From Rippkaea orientalis PCC 8801 (GTDB taxonomy: Bacteria > Cyanobacteriota > Cyanobacteriia > Cyanobacteriales > Microcystaceae), in NCBI RefSeq assembly GCF_000021805.1, contig NC_011726.1, positions 992,001 through 1,056,000 of the forward strand: a stretch of 64,000 bases of DNA. The letters run 5' to 3'. The notes under the pieces were generated by a model. That model ran no database searches and was not told the DNA's origin. It saw only the letters and a list, made by a program, of their open reading frames with translations. Positions 18,349-26,779 of the stretch are shown here, piece by piece; position 1 is the stretch's first letter, and the number at the start of each line of letters is the position of its first letter. A program made the translations under genes and the position numbers.

Positions 18349-19212
18349 ATGTTGCATCTAGAGACTCAATCCCCAGAAAGCCCCATGTTTCAATCGACAA
18401 CCATGGCCGTTTTAGTGATTGGCGGCGCAGAAGATAAAGTGCACGGACGAGAAATCCTACAAACCTTTTGGTTTCGCTCAGGAGGAGCCAACGCTACCAT
18501 TGCCATTATCCCCTCAGCTTCAAGGGAACCCGCCTTGCTAGGGGAAAGGTATCAACAAATTTTTGAAGAAATGGGAGCTAAATACGTCAAAGTCTTAGAC
18601 ATCCGCGATCGCGCCCAAGGAGAAGACCCCTACTTTCAACAATACATTGAAGAATGTAGCGGAGTCTTCCTGACAGGAGGCGATCAACTCAGACTCTGTG
18701 GATTATTAGCCGATACCCCTTTAATGGAACGCATTCGCCAACGGGTTCAGTTAGGAGAAATTAGCCTCGCTGGAACCAGTGCCGGAGCCGCCGTCATGGG
18801 ACATCACATGATCGCCGGTGGTAGTAGCGGAGAGTCCCCCAACCGAGCCCTAGTGGATATGGCCATGGGATTAGGCATCATTCCCGAAATGATCGTAGAC
18901 CAACATTTCCATAACCGTAACCGCATGGCTCGGTTGCTAAGTGCGCTATCTAACCATCCTGAACGCTTAGGCATCGGCATCGATGAAGATACCTGTGCCC
19001 TGTTTGAACGAGATGGATTAATTCGAGTCGTCGGGCAAGGAACCGTGACGATTGTTGATGGACGAGAAATGAGCTATACTAACCAAAAGGAAGTAGGACC
19101 CTCTGATCCCCTCAGTTTACACAATTTAAGGCTTCATATCCTCTCCCACGGCGACTGCTATCACTTACATCAAAATCAACCCATTGCTAAGGTTAGTGGT
19201 TCTTTGCCATAG
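18349..19212 (+). CDS. cphB: Cyanophycinase
   Basis: A 287-residue S51-family serine exopeptidase that cleaves cyanophycin to beta-Asp-Arg dipeptides. The nucleophile Ser144 sits in the elbow AGTSAGAAVM, with LTGGDQ upstream and VDQHFHNRNRMARL downstream, all diagnostic of CphB. It lies 119 bp upstream of cphA on the same strand with a perfect hairpin between them, so degradation and synthesis of the storage polymer are encoded side by side. Confidence 0.97.
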   Translation: MLHLETQSPESPMFQSTTMAVLVIGGAEDKVHGREILQTFWFRSGGANATIAIIPSASREPALLGERYQQIFEEMGAKYVKVLDIRDRAQGEDPYFQQYIEECSGVFLTGGDQLRLCGLLADTPLMERIRQRVQLGEISLAGTSAGAAVMGHHMIAGGSSGESPNRALVDMAMGLGIIPEMIVDQHFHNRNRMARLLSALSNHPERLGIGIDEDTCALFERDGLIRVVGQGTVTIVDGREMSYTNQKEVGPSDPLSLHNLRLHILSHGDCYHLHQNQPIAKVSGSLP

Positions 19213-19230
19213 GCATTAATCAGTCTAAAA

Positions 19231-19251
19231 AACTGTTCACCATGAACAGTT
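19231..19251. promoter_or_regulatory. Perfect hairpin between cphB and cphA
   Basis: AACTGTTCA-CCA-TGAACAGTT, a 9-bp perfect inverted repeat with a 3-base loop about 80 bp before cphA. It is followed by TATTTA rather than a T run, so it could be an operator, an mRNA processing or stability element, or a weak terminator. Confidence 0.45.
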
Positions 19252-19331
19252 ATTTAGGGACAAGAAACGACACAATCATTAAGTAAGGCTTCTTTGTGCT
19301 TCCGATTGCGGATCTTCGAGAAACGGCAAAT

Positions 19332-21965
19332 ATGAAAATTATACAAACCCTCACCCTACGCGGACCCAATTATTGGAGTATTCGGCGCAACAAACTCATT
19401 GTGATGCGCCTCGATTTAGAAGATTTAGCCGAGAAGCCCTCGAACGAGATTCCAGGCTTTTATGAGGGCTTGGTAGAAGTCATGCCCAGTTTGATTGAGC
19501 ATTTCTGTGCCCCCGGCCATCGGGGCGGATTTCTCAAACGAGTCAAAGAAGGCACTTATATGGGGCACATTATCGAACACATAGCCCTAGAACTACAAGA
19601 ATTAACGGGAATGCCCGTAGGATTTGGGCGAACACGGGAAACCAGTACCCCTGGCGTTTATAACGTCGTTTACGAATACGTTGACGAACAGGCAGGCCGC
19701 TACGCCGGACGAGCCGCCGTCCGACTGTGTCAATCCATTGTTGATCGCGGAACCTATGCCCAAGAAGACTTAGCACAAGATCTGACGGATTTACGGGATC
19801 TTAAAGCCAATTCAGCCCTAGGACCGAGTACCGAAACCATCGTCACCGAAGCCGAAGCGCGGAAGATTCCCTGGATGACCCTCAGTGCGCGTGCCATGGT
19901 ACAACTAGGTTATGGGGTTCACCAAAAGCGCATTCAGGCTACTTTAAGCAATTTATCAGGGATTCTAGGGGTAGAACTAGCCTGTGATAAGGAAGGCACT
20001 AAGACGATGCTCCAAGATTCGGGAATACCCGTTCCCAAAGGAACAACCATCCAATTCTTTGAAGACTTAGAAAACGCCATTGAAGATGTCGGAGGCTTCC
20101 CCATCGTCATTAAGCCCCTCGATGGCAACCACGGACGGGGCATTACCATCGACATCAACAGTTGGGATCACGCCGAAGAAGCCTACGATTTTGCCAGCAA
20201 AGAATCCAAAACCCGCAGTGTCATCATAGAACGCTACTATAAAGGCAGTGACCATCGTTTATTAGTCGTTAATGGCAAATTAGTCGCAGTTTCCCAACGG
20301 ATTCCTGCCCATGTCATCGGTGACAATAAACACACCATCGAAGAATTGATAGAGATTACCAATCAAGACCCCAACCGAGGAGAAGGTCACGACAACGTTT
20401 TGACCAAAATTACCGTTGATAAAACCTCCTTATCGGTACTCGAACGCCAAGGTTATAGCTTGAATAGCATCTTAGCCAAAGGGGAAATTGCTTACCTACG
20501 AGCCACCGCAAACCTGAGTACCGGAGGTATTGCCATTGATCGCACCGACGACATTCACCCCGAAAACGTCTGGATCGCTGAACGGGTCGCTAAGGTCATT
20601 GGCTTAGATATCGCCGGAATTGACGTAGTTACCCCCGATATCACCCGACCGCTACGGGAAATGGATGGAGTGATTGTAGAAGTGAATGCCGCCCCAGGAT
20701 TTCGGATGCACGTCGCTCCTAGCCAGGGTCTCTCTCGCAATGTGGCCGCCCCCGTTTTGGATATGTTGTTTCCCCCAGGAACCCCAAGTCGGATTCCTAT
20801 TTTAGCGGTTACGGGAACCAACGGAAAAACCACCACAACCCGCTTAACTGCTCATATTTACCGTCAAACCGGCAAAGTCGTCGGCTATACCACCACTGAT
20901 GGTATTTATCTGGGTGAGTATTTAGTGGAAAAAGGCGATAACACCGGTCCGTTTAGTGCCAATGTCATCCTCAAAGACCCCACCGTAGAAGTGGCCGTCT
21001 TAGAAACCGCCAGAGGAGGGATACTGCGCTCAGGACTAGCCTTTGATACCTGTGATGTGGGCATCGTCTTGAATGTGGCGGCTGACCATTTGGGGTTAGG
21101 AGATATTAACACCATTGAACAGATGGCTAAGGTAAAAAGCGTCATCGCTGAAGTGGTTCATCCCGATGGCTACGCGATTTTGAACGCCGATGATCCCTTA
21201 GTGAGTGCCATGGCCGAACGAGTGAAGGCAAAAGTCGCCTATTTCTCCATGAGTCCCGATAATCCTATTATCGAAAACCATCTGCGTCGGGGAGGGTTAG
21301 CGGCGGTCTATGAGAATGGCTATTTGTCTATTTTAGAAGGACACCAGACGCTACGGATTGAAGAGGCTGCTAATATTCCGATGACTATGGGGGGAATGGC
21401 ACCCTTTATGATTGCCAATGCCTTAGCCGCTTGTTTAGCGACCTTTGCCCAAGGGGTAGATATTGAAATGATTCGCCAAGGGGTGAGAACCTTTAAGGCA
21501 TCGGTGAATCAGACCCCTGGACGGATGAACTTGTTTAATTTGGGCGATTATCACGCATTGGTAGACTATGCTCACAACCCGGCTGGATACGAAGCCGTTG
21601 GCGGGTTTGTTCGTAACTGGAAAGGGGAACGGTTAGGGGTTGTGGGAGGTCCAGGCGATCGCCGGGATGAAGATTTGATCCTGTTGGGGAAAATTGCCGC
21701 CCAGGTGTTTAACCGCATTATTGTTAAAGAGGATGATGATCGACGAGGACGCGATCGCGGAGAAGTCGCGGACTTAATCATTAAGGGAATTGTCCAAGAA
21801 AATTCTCAGATTGAGTATGAAGCCATTTTAGACGAGACAGAAGCCATTGAAGTCGGGTTAAATCGGGTCAATCGCGGCGGATTAGTGGTGATTTTCCCTG
21901 AAAGCGTCACTCGTGCCATTTCTTTGATTCAAAAACGCAATCCGATTTCTGACGACAATTTGTAA
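19332..21965 (+). CDS. cphA: Cyanophycin synthetase
   Basis: An 877-residue enzyme that builds multi-L-arginyl-poly-L-aspartate from Asp and Arg with ATP. The N-terminal domain begins MKIIQTLTLRGPNYWS. A central ATP-grasp domain (about 215-480) holds KPLDGNHGRGI and VEVNAAPGFRMH. The C-terminal Mur-ligase-like domain has the P-loop VTGTNGKTTTTR, and HNPAGYEAV and GPGDRRDEDL. The ATG at 19332 is preferred over an in-frame GTG 12 codons earlier because it matches the family start. Length is normal. Confidence 0.97.
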   Translation: MKIIQTLTLRGPNYWSIRRNKLIVMRLDLEDLAEKPSNEIPGFYEGLVEVMPSLIEHFCAPGHRGGFLKRVKEGTYMGHIIEHIALELQELTGMPVGFGRTRETSTPGVYNVVYEYVDEQAGRYAGRAAVRLCQSIVDRGTYAQEDLAQDLTDLRDLKANSALGPSTETIVTEAEARKIPWMTLSARAMVQLGYGVHQKRIQATLSNLSGILGVELACDKEGTKTMLQDSGIPVPKGTTIQFFEDLENAIEDVGGFPIVIKPLDGNHGRGITIDINSWDHAEEAYDFASKESKTRSVIIERYYKGSDHRLLVVNGKLVAVSQRIPAHVIGDNKHTIEELIEITNQDPNRGEGHDNVLTKITVDKTSLSVLERQGYSLNSILAKGEIAYLRATANLSTGGIAIDRTDDIHPENVWIAERVAKVIGLDIAGIDVVTPDITRPLREMDGVIVEVNAAPGFRMHVAPSQGLSRNVAAPVLDMLFPPGTPSRIPILAVTGTNGKTTTTRLTAHIYRQTGKVVGYTTTDGIYLGEYLVEKGDNTGPFSANVILKDPTVEVAVLETARGGILRSGLAFDTCDVGIVLNVAADHLGLGDINTIEQMAKVKSVIAEVVHPDGYAILNADDPLVSAMAERVKAKVAYFSMSPDNPIIENHLRRGGLAAVYENGYLSILEGHQTLRIEEAANIPMTMGGMAPFMIANALAACLATFAQGVDIEMIRQGVRTFKASVNQTPGRMNLFNLGDYHALVDYAHNPAGYEAVGGFVRNWKGERLGVVGGPGDRRDEDLILLGKIAAQVFNRIIVKEDDDRRGRDRGEVADLIIKGIVQENSQIEYEAILDETEAIEVGLNRVNRGGLVVIFPESVTRAISLIQKRNPISDDNL

Positions 21966-22006
21966 GATAGATAGGATGAGATCTTAATTGACTTCCCAAT
22001 TTTATT

Positions 22007-22579
22007 ATGGTTGCTGCCCCTCAATCTTGTTATCTTACCCCCGATCAATACCTCAAATTTGAAGAAAATAGTCCCATCAAACACGAATACATTGATGGGG
22101 AAGTGTATGCCATGGCTGGTGCGTCTGATGCTCATGTTACTATTGCTTTGAACTTAGCCGCTATCTTGCGTAATCATGTACGCGGATCGGGGTGTCGGGT
22201 GTATATTACTGATATGAAAGCCCGACTAGAAAGCCTCAATCGTTTCTATTATCCTGATTTGATGGTAACTTGTGATGAAAGAGATCAAGATACCCCTAAT
22301 TTTAAACGCTTTCCTAAGTTAATTATTGAGGTATTATCTGAGTCTACAGAAGCATTTGATCGCGGGGATAAATTCGCTGATTATCGAACCCTAGACAGCT
22401 TAAAAGAATATGTCCTAATTAGTACAAGATATCAACGGGTTGAATGTTTTCGACGCAATGAACAGGGGTTATGGGTTTTACAATCTTATACTCCAGAGCA
22501 ACAAGTCTTTGCCTTAAACAGTATTACTTTTGAGTCTCGTTTAGATCTTTTGTATGAAGACGTTACACTAAGTACCTAA
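22007..22579 (+). CDS. Uma2 family endonuclease-like protein
   Basis: A 190-residue DUF820/Uma2 protein with the PD-(D/E)XK nuclease fold: YIDGEVYAMAGAS near the N-terminus, then YYPDLMVTCD and PKLIIEVLSEST, containing the catalytic Asp and the ExL-type element, then DYRTLDSLKEYVLI. These genes occur in dozens of copies in cyanobacteria and their role is unproven. It starts 41 bp after cphA on the same strand and may be cotranscribed by readthrough. Confidence 0.9.
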   Translation: MVAAPQSCYLTPDQYLKFEENSPIKHEYIDGEVYAMAGASDAHVTIALNLAAILRNHVRGSGCRVYITDMKARLESLNRFYYPDLMVTCDERDQDTPNFKRFPKLIIEVLSESTEAFDRGDKFADYRTLDSLKEYVLISTRYQRVECFRRNEQGLWVLQSYTPEQQVFALNSITFESRLDLLYEDVTLST

Positions 22580-22641
22580 ACAAAATTAATTGCACACTTT
22601 AAGTTGTTTCCAATCTTATAATCATAATCTTCCTCTCCTAA

Positions 22642-22662
22642 CTCCTGACTTCTGACTCCTGA
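22642..22662. repeat. Short tandem heptamer repeat CTCCTGA/CTTCTGA x3
   Basis: CTCCTGA CTTCTGA CTCCTGA, an STRR-type tract downstream of the Uma2 gene. The same heptamer family appears at 26632. Confidence 0.75.
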
Positions 22663-22720
22663 TCCCCTAGTTAGGGTTGTCTCATTCTTACTTGAATTAA
22701 TTATAACTATTTCACTTTGG

Positions 22721-23371
22721 TTAAGTATTCTGTTTTTTTCGTAGTCTTTGTTGAACAATTCCCGTTATTATCGCTAACACAAACACTCCTATTAAAGCAA
22801 ATCCTAGTAACTTTTTCCCACCTTCTAAAATGCCAGCTCCCAAAGCAACAATCGGAGGATTAGAAACCGCAAGTCTCATCAATAATGCTGGCAAAAAAAC
22901 CATCCAAGAAGTCTTAGTTAAGCCGACCCCATAAGAAACAAAATCAAAAAAACCTGTCATCAGAAAGGCACTCATCAGGAAAAAATTACTTTCTAAATGC
23001 TGTTTGCTGAGATGATCAACTTGGCTCATAAAACGATGTCCAACAAGTCTTTCAATGAAGTCTCTGCCATATTGTCGAGACAGATAAAAACTCAAAGTAC
23101 ACGAAGCAAAATCTGCCAAACAAATCACCAATAACCCTTTGTTAAAACCAAACAATGCCCCTGCTAAGAGTGAGTAAGCAGTTCCAGGTAAAGCCGGAAT
23201 AACAACACTAAGAAACCGCAACGTAAAAAGCCCCAACGGACCCCAAATTCCTAGATAAGCTAAATTAGCCCTAAGACGTTGTATCCCAAAGTAATTAATT
23301 GACCAAATGGCTAGGATAACGAGGAAAAATATAGCAATCAATGGAAGAGTTTGACGAATTTTAGCTTTCAT
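22721..23371 (-). CDS. TVP38/TMEM64 (DedA-like) family membrane protein
   Basis: A 216-residue integral membrane protein with about five hydrophobic segments (LPLIAIFFLVILAIW at the start, FALIGVFVLAIITGIV at the end). The SNARE-associated/TVP38 core shows as PGTAYSLLAGALFGFNKGLLV and the conserved FLLMSAFLMTGFFDFVSYGVGLT region. The family is thought to act in lipid scrambling or membrane homeostasis. It is single, convergent with the Uma2 gene. Confidence 0.85.
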   Translation of the reverse strand: MKAKIRQTLPLIAIFFLVILAIWSINYFGIQRLRANLAYLGIWGPLGLFTLRFLSVVIPALPGTAYSLLAGALFGFNKGLLVICLADFASCTLSFYLSRQYGRDFIERLVGHRFMSQVDHLSKQHLESNFFLMSAFLMTGFFDFVSYGVGLTKTSWMVFLPALLMRLAVSNPPIVALGAGILEGGKKLLGFALIGVFVLAIITGIVQQRLRKKQNT

Positions 23372-23421
23372 GGACTTGATTGTTTTCGTTATAATCAGGA
23401 AAAAGGTACAAATAAAAAGCG

Positions 23422-23763
23422 ATGGTCAGTTTTCTAGAGGTTGATGAAGATTTACTGTTTCCCGATAGTGATGGTCAACCGATGGCCGATAATACAGAAC
23501 AGTATCAATGAATTGTCAAAATCAAAGAAAATTTAGAAATTATTTTTGTAGATGACCCCAATGTGTTTATTGTGCGAGATTTACTCTGGTATCCCATTAA
23601 ATCGACCTTAGTGGCTCCCGTTGCCCCCGATGTGATGGTGGCTTTTGGTCGTCCCAAAGGAAAACGAGGTTCCTATCGACAATGGAGAGCGGAGAACATT
23701 GCCCCACAGGTGGTTTTTGAGATCCTATCTCCCAATAATACTAAAGCACCCTCTTCACCGTGA
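23422..23763 (+). pseudogene. Uma2 family endonuclease, broken by a stop codon and truncated
   Basis: From the ATG at 23422 the frame encodes a typical Uma2 N-terminus (FPDSDGQPMADNTEQYQ), then an in-frame TGA at 23509-23511 where relatives have Trp (TGG to TGA), and continues in the same frame with IVKIKENLEI, LLWYPIKS, APDVMVAFGRPKGKRGS and PQVVFEILSPNNT. It then ends at 23763 in unrelated residues, missing the C-terminal third. Both a nonsense change and a C-terminal loss are therefore present. It is probably inactive; an intact Uma2 gene lies 0.8 kb upstream. Confidence 0.85.
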
Positions 23764-24020
23764 ATTTTAAGCCGTATTTACACTGAGTCGGACAGTATTA
23801 AGCAAAATTGTTAACTAAGATGTTTGTTGTTGGGAATTATGGGGAACTTTAAAAATAAGGAGTTTAGTAGCTAACCTATAGCACTCAGCGTCAAGGTTAA
23901 GACATGGGTAGCAGCAGCAACGCTTGTTGCCCTATGCTTTGCTTTTTGCCGTGTTCGTAGCGCAATAGCTATTCCCAACTCAGTCTTAATTTCTAACGTA
24001 TTCTTTAAGGCTCGACAGCA

Positions 24021-25571
24021 GTGAATCAAATGATGCAAGTCAAAGCAGTAGATTTAAGGGTTAATGGCGGTATGTCAAATCTAACTAATCGTCTTTTTTG
24101 TCGCTTAAATGGCGTAGCACCTGCCATAAGAGAGCAACAGCGAGTCACAACGTTAAAAAAGTTAGGATTATTAGAAGCCGAGACTATTCCTGTCTTTGAC
24201 GAAGCTACTCAAACGGCTGCGAGCTTTCTGGAAACGCCTATCTGTATCCTAGGACTGATGGTCCAAAATAATCTATGGCTCAAGGCTGCTGTTGGCTTAT
24301 CCCGATTAGGCTTAATGAATCAATTAGCCGCGTCTCGACGTATTCCCCGTCAAGAAGCCTTTAGTACCTATGTGGTTGACAGTGAACAACCTGTGATCAT
24401 TAACGATACCTTAGCAGAATCGCCGTTTTGCCAGAGTCTGTTAGTACAACATTATGGGATTCGGGCGTTTTTAGGCTCACCTTTGATTACGGCTGAGGGA
24501 CAATGTATTGGCTCAATTGCGGTAATGGATTTGGTTCCCCGTCAGTTTACCCCTAGAGACGTAGAATTTTTAACCCTGACAGCCCGGTGGTGTTTGGGGG
24601 AATTTGAACGGGATTATCTCCTCAAACATCCCTCCCTTCCCCCAGAGGAATCCCTCAGTTTTACAGAAAATTCTGCTAATTACAAGGGTAATTTGCCACA
24701 AAATAGCTCTGATGAGGTAATCTTAACCAAAACTATCAATAGTATTAAACTGAAGTTTCTCAGGCAATTAGTAGAAGAATTGCAAGCTCCCTTAACCTCA
24801 GTTATCGGAATGTCGAGTGTTTTGCGTTCAGAAGTCTTCGGATCGTTGAGTCCTAAACAAAAGGAATATGTAGACATTATTCACACCAGTGGACAACAAA
24901 TGAGTTCACTGGTTCACGAAAGTCTTAAGTTAGGGGTGGCTAATGATAATACACCTCAATTGGAACTGAGTCCGGTTAATATAGAACTGTTAGCTCAGCA
25001 AGTCTTTAACAGTCTCGCAGATCTGGCCAAACAAAAACGACAGACCCTGCGGTTATCAGTTGAACCAGGGGAAAGAATTTGGCTCTTAGACAAGGAAAAA
25101 GTCAGAGAATCCTTATATTATTTAGTGATTAGTCTCTTACAATCCTCTGAAGCGGGGGGAGAAATTCGTCTTCATATCTCCCGTCGGAGTCAAACCCTAA
25201 ATATCGCTTTATGGCTTGCCCATCCCTGGTTAGGGGATGGTTTACCTCAAGTCAATCTCTGTGCTTCTTCGAGTCCTAACAGCTTAGGAAATTTGCCCGA
25301 TGCTCCATCAGTATTGCCGCAAATATTGCCCTTTGAAGCCAATTTAGATGACTATGTTTTAACCGCTTCCTCTTTAGAAACGATGATTAATAGCCAAGTT
25401 AAGCTTAATATGACTCATAATCATTCACAAGATTTATTAGGATTATTGCTTGGGTGTTATCTTATTGAAAGTCAGGGAGGTCAAGTGATGGTTCAGGGAT
25501 CTTCTGATTCTGGTTATCGTTATGTTTTAATGTTGCCCAAAATTTCCGCTAAAGACAAGTCTGCCTTTTAA
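24021..25571 (+). CDS. GAF-domain protein with degenerate histidine-kinase core
   Basis: A 516-residue protein. Residues about 45-200 form a GAF domain (TAASFLETPICILGLM, FSTYVVDSEQPVIINDT, FLGSPLITAEGQCIGSIAVMD). Residues 240-300 resemble a HisKA dimerisation helix, but the H-box reads VEELQAPLTSVIGMS, with Glu where the phospho-accepting His should be. The C-terminal part (about 325-510) resembles a HATPase fold without a recognisable N-box or G1 loop. It is thus probably a pseudokinase or scaffold sensing a small ligand or tetrapyrrole. The frame begins at GTG 24021; ATGs at 24030 and 24033 are alternatives. Confidence 0.75.
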   Translation: MNQMMQVKAVDLRVNGGMSNLTNRLFCRLNGVAPAIREQQRVTTLKKLGLLEAETIPVFDEATQTAASFLETPICILGLMVQNNLWLKAAVGLSRLGLMNQLAASRRIPRQEAFSTYVVDSEQPVIINDTLAESPFCQSLLVQHYGIRAFLGSPLITAEGQCIGSIAVMDLVPRQFTPRDVEFLTLTARWCLGEFERDYLLKHPSLPPEESLSFTENSANYKGNLPQNSSDEVILTKTINSIKLKFLRQLVEELQAPLTSVIGMSSVLRSEVFGSLSPKQKEYVDIIHTSGQQMSSLVHESLKLGVANDNTPQLELSPVNIELLAQQVFNSLADLAKQKRQTLRLSVEPGERIWLLDKEKVRESLYYLVISLLQSSEAGGEIRLHISRRSQTLNIALWLAHPWLGDGLPQVNLCASSSPNSLGNLPDAPSVLPQILPFEANLDDYVLTASSLETMINSQVKLNMTHNHSQDLLGLLLGCYLIESQGGQVMVQGSSDSGYRYVLMLPKISAKDKSAF

Positions 25572-25776
25572 TACGCCGTTTTTTGCTCTTTTTGGACAGT
25601 TATCTGAGAAATACAAATTTTAAGAAAAATTTTACGAAATCTTGACAGAAGCTACTGTAGTCTGTTTAAAAGCCCTATTCTTTCTGCTTAAAGACACTTA
25701 TAAGATTGACCAATTTTAGACCCTAGGAGTCAAAATCTTAACTACAGTCAGTATAACAAACCCAAGAGAGTGAATC

Positions 25777-26475
25777 ATGAAAAGTAATGCCCTTGACTGT
25801 TGTGATTCGAGGAGTCCTGAACCTCCCTCGAAAGCAGCTACCCCTAACTGTTGGTACCAACTAACATTTGGGTTTCAAACTGGCCATGAATCTCTTTCCA
25901 CTGAACAACTACGCACTTGTATCAAGGAAAAGGCGGATCAAGCTGATTATCGCTGTGCGATCGCCCTACTCGATCAACTGATTTTGCGAGACCCCGAAAG
26001 TGCGATCGATTATAATAATCGGGGATTGATGTATTTTAAACAAGGGGACTATGATCAAGCAATCAACGATTTTGATCAAGCGATCGCCCTTAATCCTTAT
26101 TTAGATAAAGCTTATAATAATCGGGCTAACTGTCAGGCTGAGTTAGGATATTTACTCTCAGCCCTAGGAGATTATGAAACTGCCCTAGATTTAAACCCCT
26201 ATAACCAACGCGCCTGGATTAACAAGGGTATGACGTTACGCGAATTGGGAAAGTATGATCTAGCCCTAGAAACCTTTGATTTTGCCCTAATTCTTCAGAA
26301 CACCCTACAAGGCAGAATTTATGGGGAACGAGGTTATACTTATTATCTGAGGGGCGATTGGAACTGTGCGATCGCAGATTATTATCGCGCTTTGTCTGCG
26401 TTACCAGAGGGCGATCGCCATCGATATAAAATCCAAGAATGGTTATCTGATTTGCTCAATTCAACTTCAGTTTAA
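25777..26475 (+). CDS. TPR repeat protein
   Basis: A 232-residue soluble protein with about four to five tetratricopeptide repeats between residues 55 and 215 (DYNNRGLMYFKQGDYDQAI; AYNNRANCQAELGYLLSAL; AWINKGMTLRELGKYDLAL; YGERGYTYYLRGDWNCAI). The N-terminal 40 residues are Cys/Ser/Pro-rich and unstructured. TPRs form protein-binding solenoids; the partner is unknown. It follows the kinase-like gene by about 200 bp on the same strand. Four HIP1 octamers lie inside this gene alone. Confidence 0.85.
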   Translation: MKSNALDCCDSRSPEPPSKAATPNCWYQLTFGFQTGHESLSTEQLRTCIKEKADQADYRCAIALLDQLILRDPESAIDYNNRGLMYFKQGDYDQAINDFDQAIALNPYLDKAYNNRANCQAELGYLLSALGDYETALDLNPYNQRAWINKGMTLRELGKYDLALETFDFALILQNTLQGRIYGERGYTYYLRGDWNCAIADYYRALSALPEGDRHRYKIQEWLSDLLNSTSV

Positions 26476-26570
26476 GATTGTAGGGTTATTGACTCATCTT
26501 TAACCAACTAAAAATCTGAGACGTTGTTAACGTCAATTCTACGTTCAGTTTTAACTCAAACAACTTCAGT

Positions 26571-26631
26571 ACGGGCGGGTTTTTGAGAATAATTATGATA
26601 TCAACAAATATGCTAGATAAACCCGCCCCTA
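26571..26631. repeat. Solo REP-like hairpin (GGGCGGGTTT ... AAACCCGCCCCTA)
   Basis: ACGGGCGGGTTT and AAACCCGCCCCTA are inverted arms around a loop of about 36 bases. The arms match the B-type hairpins of the array around the transposase gene at 57.4 kb. Confidence 0.8.
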
Positions 26632-26676
26632 TGACTTCTGACTTCTGACTTCGTTAATAAGCCCCTACTGACTTCT
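26632..26676. repeat. TGACTTC x3 heptamers plus inverted AGTCAGTAGGGGCTTA element
   Basis: Three exact TGACTTC heptamers (26632-26652) abut the REP-like hairpin, and are followed by GTTAATAAGCCCCTACTGACTT, the inverted and permuted form of the element at 16303-16336. Confidence 0.65.
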
Positions 26677-26779
26677 AAGTTAAATTGAGTGCCAAACCCC
26701 ATCAGCAGATAGGAACAAGGAAACTAAATCTCAGGCTAAACCATCTATAGATTCAGAGCCAGCCTACATTGCTACTGTT

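Larger units (their letters stand above)
26476..26779. other. Intergenic region filled with repeats
   Basis: There is no gene in this 304-base stretch. It carries a solo REP-like hairpin (26571-26631), immediately followed by a TGACTTC heptamer tract and an inverted copy of the AGTCAGTAGGGGCTTA element. The last 80 bases are single-copy leader sequence of the next gene. Confidence 0.7.

Noticed and set aside
19570-21781. Several minus-strand frames inside cphA
   Set aside because: They are antisense shadows of a well-supported 877-residue gene.
22007-23763. Uma2 genes as part of a defence island
   Set aside because: No restriction, toxin or defence gene is next to them; Uma2 genes are scattered throughout cyanobacterial genomes, and adjacency to cphA appears incidental.
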